NCBI RefSeq assembly: GCF_047675955.1
Contig: NC_132916.1
Coordinates: 66,271,481-66,335,480 of the forward strand
Direction: 5' to 3'
DNA: 64,000 nucleotides
Source: Chlorocebus sabaeus
Taxonomy: Eukaryota; Chordata; Mammalia; Primates; Cercopithecidae
Shown: piece by piece, positions 59,110 through 64,000 of the stretch
Layout of the letters: each line of letters opens with the position of its first letter
How positions within the stretch are numbered: the stretch's first letter is position 1
The notes under the pieces: generated by a model
The model's database searches: none
Seen by the model: the letters and a program-made list of their open reading frames with translations, nothing else
Told to the model about the DNA's origin: nothing
Made by a program: the position numbers and the translations under genes

Positions 59110-60372
59110 GCATTTTCGGTTTTGGACTGCGAATTTTAAATCATTATAATTAGGCTCAAGAGCATCTTTATTAATGAAAATAAGAACCATTACAATCAAG
59201 GGAACACTTTTGCCAACAAGAAATAAGTTTGTTTATTCCTGTAGTGTAAAAATCCATGCTTCGGCATTTGACAGACTCTTGGAAGGCATTTTCTGCGTGC
59301 TGCTGGTTGTGGAAGCATTTACCCTGCAAAAAGTTGTGGAGATGCTTCAAGAAGTGGTAGTCGGTGTGAGAGAGGTCAGGTGAATACAGCGGATGAAGCA
59401 AAACTTTGTAGCCCAATTCTTTCAACTTTTGAAGTGTTGGTTGTGCGACGTGTGGTCAGGTGTTGTCGTGGAGAAGAATTGGGCCCCTTCTGTTGCCCAA
59501 TACTGGCTGCAGGTGTTACAGTTTCCAGTGCATCTCATAGATCTGCTGAACATACAGCTCAGATGTAATGGTTTCGCCAGGATTCAGAAAATTGTAGTGG
59601 ATCAGACCAGCAGCAGACCACCAGTGACCATGACTTTTTTGGGGTGCAAATTTGACCTTGTGAAGTGCTTTGGAGCTTCTCGATCCAACCACTGAGCCAT
59701 TGCCAGTTGCCACGGTTGTCATATAAAATCCACTTTTCATTGCACGTCAAAATCCGATTGAGAAATGCTTCATCATTGTTGCGTAGAATAAGTGAAGACA
59801 TTTCAAAATGAGGACTTTTTTTTTATTTTCGGTCAGCTCATGAGGCACCCACTTATTGAGCTTTTTCACCTTTCCAATTTGCTTGAAATACTGAACCACC
59901 ATAGCATGGTCAATGTTGAGTTCTTCGGCAACTTCTGTAGTTGTAAGAAAACCAACTTCAATGATGGCTCTCAATTAGTTATTGGCAACTTCCGATGGCC
60001 GACAACTGCGCTTCTCATCTTCAAGACTCCCATCCCCTTTGTAAAACTTCTTGAACCACCACTGCACCGTGCATTCATTAGCAGTTCCTGGGCAAATGCA
60101 TTGTTGTTGCAAGTTGTCTCTGCTGCTTTACCACCCATTTTGAAATCAAATATTAAAATCGCTCAGATTTGCTTTTTGTCTAGCATCATTTCCAAAGTCT
60201 AAAATAAATGTAAAATAAATAGGAAGTAAGAAGTCATTATCAGAAAAGAATAAAGTGAGAAATGCACATTAAAATGATGTATAACATAACCATATTTATT
60301 TAAGAATGTATTCCAATATCAAAGGACAAATTTCAACAATGCAAAAACCTCAGTTGCTTTTGCACCAACCTA
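59110..60372 (-). mobile_element. Nearly complete Hsmar1-type mariner
   Basis: About 1.26 kb against ~1.29 kb for the full element. The right terminal inverted repeat is clear: gcaaaaacctcagttgcttt followed by tgcaccaaccta, next to TA at 60371-60372. The left end, cattttcggttttggact, lacks roughly the last 15 bp of the repeat. The transposase reads on the minus strand. Hsmar1 is the mariner family from which the transposase part of SETMAR was captured. Confidence 0.93.
59171..60195 (-). pseudogene. Hsmar1 transposase remnant (SETMAR-like)
   Basis: A mariner transposase relic of near-full length. From the N-terminus on the minus strand: MMLDKKQI-type start (the first ATG is lost: TTG at 60192-60194, with Met two codons on), VQWWFKKFYKGDGSLEDE near 60020-60075, and the second HTH with AEELNIDHAMVVQYFKQIGK in 59747-59974. 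Catalytic positions follow. CNEKWILYDN has Asn in place of the first Asp. LHDN is present near 59470, followed by a CGA-to-TGA stop. YSPDLSHTDYHFLKH keeps the third Asp, which SETMAR itself has changed to Asn. The C-terminus CNGSYFH is intact. At least three frameshifts or stops make it non-functional. Confidence 0.92.
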
Positions 60373-60625
60373 ATATTTGTATCCCTCAAACAACTAACTA
60401 TATTTAGCATCTCTCAGCGTGCTTACTGCCCATTTTTATATCTTCTTTGAAGAAGTCTTTTTTTAAATGTGTTTTTTAAATGAATTTTCATGCTAATATT
60501 GAATTACAGTTATAGGATTTTTTTTATATTCAAGATGTAAGTGCTTTATTAGAAACATGACTTGCAAGTAATTTTTCCCAGTCTGTAGTTTATGTTTCCG
60601 TGTTCTTATCAGTAAATTATTAATT

Positions 60626-61844
60626 ATTTGTCAAACAAACAAAAGCAAATTTTATTAATCTAGCAAGTAGAAGTAACTTGGAAGTCATATTTGCAACATT
60701 AAGGAGAACTTACGGTTTCAACCTAAGTCCTTCAAGAACTAAAATGTAAAAAATTAAATAGTAATTGGCATTATAAATATAGTTATATTTCCTAAATGTT
60801 GTGAATTTTTTTAATGATTTTTATAGGCTACATGTAAGTCTTGAAATAATTTTAAAATTATGTAATGAAAATAAATTAAGGTCTATTTGGTGTATTCATC
60901 CATGAATTCTTCATTACTAAACTAATATTAGCTAATATTAGCAAACTAATATTTATTAACACTTAATTGAGGTTTATCTCAAGCTTGAAAATGCTACGTA
61001 ATTTGAAACTAAAATGTATGAACTATAAATTGACAGTTATTAAATTCTTTGCATAAAAACTATAGTAGTTAAGTCTTGTTTCTAAAGAAACTTTTAGAAC
61101 TACTCAGGTTCTCAGTTTTCAGTTTTAAAATTCTTAATTTCTCACAATTGTTAATAAGAATGCTTGTGTTTATAAATTACTATATGTATGGCTGTCACAT
61201 GAGAAAAAAGTGAAGTGACTAAGATTTAATTTTGAACATCTCATTTTGCCATTCCTCTGTTACATTCAAGAACACACCACTTCCACTCAGAAAGAAATCT
61301 GTACTTAGAGTTATCATTTTGTTGTATAAGGTTACTAATTACTGAGGACTGTGGTTCTCAATGCAGAACATTTAACCTTGGTTTGTACTTTTTATTAAAA
61401 TGGTGCTTCCATGTTGCATGCTAGGCAGAAATTAGAACTATAAGGTCATACTTCCAGTAGTTTAATCCATCTAACAGGCCTGGATAACTCAAACAGCCAG
61501 CTAATGTTTGTGTTTCCCAGTACAATGTTTAAAATGATATTAATTTTCTTACCTTTGTTATTTATGATATGCAGTGTGGTTTATACTTGATAAGCAAGTG
61601 AATAAATAAATGTCCCAGAGGCCAAGTGGAGAGAATTATTGGATTATATTAGGTCAAATGAGGTGGGGAAGAAAGGAAGGTTACTTTGTGAACAAATTGC
61701 CTTTTCTGTACTATATATTTAATTATATTATGTAAGTAGGTCCCTTCCAAATTTATATATGCATAGACATTTTTCTGAACATAATGCTTACATGTCCATG
61801 AATGGTATTAATGGACAGATTAATTAGATTAACCAGATTAATAG
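60626..61844. other. AT-rich sequence, nothing assignable
   Basis: No gene recognised. A short duplicated ctaatattag motif occurs at about 60920-60955. Confidence 0.45.
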
Positions 61845-62218
61845 TGGGCAGAATGACCTTGTGTAACCCCCATAATCACATTACATTATATAGCCAAAAA
61901 TAGATTATTTAGGTGAATTTCCTGTAATTACCTGAGACCTTAAAACAGATAACTTTTTCAGCTAGTGTGGAAGGAAGTTAAAAGCACAAGAAAGACTTGA
62001 TATGCCATTGATGCTTGAAGATCAAAGGGACCATATGTAAAATAAAATAAACCGAAGTTTGAGGAAGACACCCCCTTACCACATATTTAGCCTGATGAGA
62101 CCTTGAACAGATAACCCAGTCATGCTATACTGAGTTTCAGATCTACTGAAACTGGAAGAGAATAAATCTGTGTTGTTTCAAGCTACTTCATATGTTATGA
62201 AGCCAAAGAAAATTAGTA
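61845..62218 (+). mobile_element. MLT1-type LTR, plus strand, diverged
   Basis: The order gggcagaatgacc, tgatatgccattgatgcttg, aagagaataaatctgtgttg, tttcaagctacttcat fits a MaLR LTR of an old MLT1 subfamily. The forward AATAAA at about 62160 precedes tctgtgttgtttcaagc, the usual 3' end. Borders are approximate. Confidence 0.65.
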
Positions 62219-62301
62219 AGTCATGTTGACCCACTGTCTTTTCTCTTTTTCAAGGTGAAAACAGAAATACATCAAATTTGTAACTGAAACTTTTAGGATT
62301 G

Positions 62302-62651
62302 TGATATGGTTTGACTCTGTGTCCCCGTGTCAAGGAAGGGGACTAGTGGGAGTTGGCTGGATCATGGGGGTAGATTTCCCCCTTTCTGTTCTCATGATAG
62401 TGAGTGAGTTCTCATGCGACCTGATGGTTTAAAAATGTATGGCTATCTTCACTCTCTCTTTCTCTCCTGCTCTGCCACGGTAAGAAGTGTCTGCTTCCCC
62501 TTCAGCTTCCGCATGATTGTAAGTTTCCTGAGGTCTCCCGGCCATTCTTCCTGTACAGCCTATAGAACTGTGAGTCAATTAAATCTCTTTTCTTCATAAG
62601 TTAGCCAGTCACAGGTAATTCTTTACAGCAGTGTGAGAACAAACTAATACA
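62302..62651 (+). mobile_element. THE1-type LTR, plus strand, with internal deletion
   Basis: Starts tgatatggtttgactctgtg and ends caaactaataca, about 350 bp. Landmarks are agtgagtgagttctcatgcg, ttcctgtacagcctatagaa and gtgagtcaattaaatctctt. Directly after gtccccgtgtc a block usual in this LTR is missing. Confidence 0.92.
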
Positions 62652-62684
62652 AAATGCAATGAAGAAAATTATATTTACGTTTAG

Positions 62685-62935
62685 GAGATCTGATTGTTTA
62701 AAAGTGTGTGGCACCTCCTCCTACTCTCACTTGCTCTTTCTTTTGCCATTTGATGTGCAAGCTCCTGCTTCACCTTCCTCCATGATTGTAAGCTTTTGGA
62801 GGCCTCCTGAGAGGCAGAAGCCAGTACCACCCTTCCTGTACAGCCTGTAGAACAGTGATTCAATTAAACCTCTTTTCTTTATAAATTACCCAGTCTCAGA
62901 TATTTCTTTATAGCAATGCAAAAACAGGCTAATAC
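62685..62935 (+). mobile_element. Second THE1-type LTR, 5'-truncated, in tandem
   Basis: Starts inside the LTR at agatctgattgtttaaaag and ends aggctaataca. It repeats ttcctgtacagcctgtagaa and gattcaattaaacctctttt. It lies 33 bp after the first LTR in the same direction. It has an extra block (gaggcagaagccagtaccac) that the first copy lacks. Confidence 0.9.
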
Positions 62936-62939
62936 AAGT

Positions 62940-63640
62940 ACTAAAAGTTTTCCTCTAAGATCAAAAATAACCTAAACCTTTTCCTAAATTATCTATCATA
63001 AAATTTAATTAATAAAGTAGGTTCAATAAAAGGTTAACGCAGTACCTAATAATAAAATAGAGCAAATACAACAAAAAAAGAAAGAATCAGGAATGCCAAA
63101 TATGAGCACTTTTGGTTTAACATCACAAAGGAGGTCTCAGCCAGCATAAATAAGCAACAAATAAAATAAAATAAAGTAAGTATAACGTAGGAATTGAAAG
63201 GGAAAACAGATTTCTTTTTCACAAATAACATAATTGTGTATGTAAAACATAAATATATATATACACACATATGCAAGTCATTTATATTTAATAAATGAAT
63301 TTATTAAGGTTAACAAATAAAATGTAAAAATACAAAAGTAAATTGTGTTTTTACAAAACACTAAAAATTACAGAAAATGAAATCTTATAAATGATATTAT
63401 TCAACATTAATCATATAAAGTACCTAGAAATAAATCTATAGAAATGTGTGTGACAATAGAAAATCTATAGCAATGAGAAGTGTACTTTGCTCATAAAAGA
63501 GAAATATAAAAATTGAATAGATACCATTTCTCCACAAATTTATGTCATTTTCTTGTGGAAATTGACAAGCTGTGTCTAAAATTTATATAGAAATGCATTT
63601 AGTTAAATCAGCAAAGGCAAACTTGAAAAAGTAAAGGCAT
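62940..63640 (+). mobile_element. Old L1 (L1M) ORF2 reverse-transcriptase fragment, first
   Basis: Opens with ctaaaagttttcctctaaga, then passes the FADD region in decayed form (cacaaataacataattgtgt near 63221-63240) and runs to gaaattgacaagctgtgtct (63558) and ttgaaaaagtaaagg. Non-coding. Confidence 0.8.
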
Positions 63641-64000
63641 GCTTAGTTATTGGAATACAACTGGGAAAAGATAAAAAGGTATACAGATTGAGAAGAAATA
63701 AATAACGCTGTCTTTGTTCACAGACAACATTATTGTCTATGTAGGAAACCAAAAAGGATAGGCAGAAAACTTCCTGGAGCTAATCAGCAGTTACAGCAGG
63801 GTTGCAGAATACAAGCTTAAGACAAAGCAGTAAACTGCTTTCCTATAGAGCAGTGGTGAACAAGTATATTTGAAATTCAAAACCAACATTCTTTACAAAA
63901 TAATGCCCCAAATAAAATACTTAAGTATAAATATTACAAAATATGTGCAAGGTTCTATATAAGGAAAACTAGAAAATGTTGATGAAAGAAATCAAGGAAC
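63641..64000 (+). mobile_element. Old L1 (L1M) ORF2 reverse-transcriptase fragment, second
   Basis: Restarts at the same region of ORF2. gtatacagattgagaagaaa is followed by tctttgttcacagacaacat and attgtctatgtaggaaacc, giving FTDNIIVYVGN at the FADD position, then ctggagctaatcagcag. It runs off the window end. Confidence 0.82.

Larger units (their letters stand above)
58480..60625 (-). mobile_element. Old L1 (L1M) ORF2 3' portion, minus strand, split by mariner
   Basis: Left piece about 58480-59109: complement of the ORF2 C-terminus with cattgctgaataacattcta, tgatggacatttaaattgtt, caagagtggaattgg and tctccccacttcctcaccaa. The right piece, about 60373-60625, continues with cccatttttatatcttcttt and tcccagtctgtagtt. 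About 20 bp of L1 sequence is missing at the insertion. Confidence 0.87.

Noticed and set aside
60341..60372. MADE1-type hairpin or miR-548-like precursor
   Set aside because: Only a single terminal repeat of the mariner is present here; the inverted partner is 1.2 kb away, so no short hairpin forms.

Overview
The window is primate nuclear DNA, most likely human. It holds L1PA-type LINE-1 copies, Alu elements, MaLR LTRs of the THE1/MST and MLT1 types, a Tigger1, an Hsmar1-type mariner and a piggyBac (MER75-like) element, all in AT-rich sequence. I found no intact host protein-coding gene, no tRNA or rRNA, no CpG island and no CRISPR. The longest open frames, including 294 codons on the minus strand at 15410-16294, belong to decayed retroelements. 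It reads as an intergenic or deep-intronic, gene-poor region. All assignments come from reading the sequence and recalling family features; no alignment program was run.

Layout. 0.2-1.2 kb: a minus-strand processed pseudogene of ribosomal protein S3A whose poly(A) tail has become a (TTTC)n microsatellite. 3.2 kb: a minus-strand Alu. 7.9-8.2 kb: an L2 end. 8.7-12.5 kb: an old L1 invaded by an AluJ and by a complete LTR-internal-LTR MaLR provirus. 13.5-19.8 kb: a full-length, coding-dead L1PA on the minus strand with perfect target-site duplications and a probable 3' transduction. 21.1-22.3 kb: a diverged direct duplication. 23.5-26.6 kb: an MLT1-type LTR and a gag-protease fragment of an ERV-L-type provirus. 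26.6-30.9 kb: an old L1 carrying an internally deleted L1PA. 31.4-34.5 kb: an old L1 3' end with an MLT1-type LTR inside, then an internally deleted Tigger1.

38.4-39.95 kb: an exact 47-bp direct repeat 1.5 kb apart, with a palindromic MITE and an L2 between the copies. 40.0-47.5 kb: a full-length old L1 whose 5' UTR carries about seven ~115-bp tandem units and whose ORF1 holds an Alu. 47.9 kb: an MLT1-type LTR. 50.7 kb: an Alu. 51.2-52.1 kb: a cluster of sequences able to form non-B DNA (CT tract, G-quadruplex motif, polypyrimidine tract, AT-rich palindromes). 52.5-53.3 kb: an L1 3' UTR with a piggyBac element that keeps an N-terminal coding remnant resembling PGBD4. 58.5-60.6 kb: a minus-strand old L1 with a nearly complete Hsmar1-type mariner. 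61.8-64.0 kb: MLT1-type and tandem THE1-type LTRs, then two old L1 ORF2 pieces in the same direction.

There is no pathway of cooperating genes here. The interest lies in nested insertion history and in small templated rearrangements: filler DNA at a transposon deletion, a snap-back insertion, a microhomology deletion, an exact 47-bp copy and a 3' transduction. I did not find a new biological system; the findings are rearrangement signatures that can be checked by alignment.
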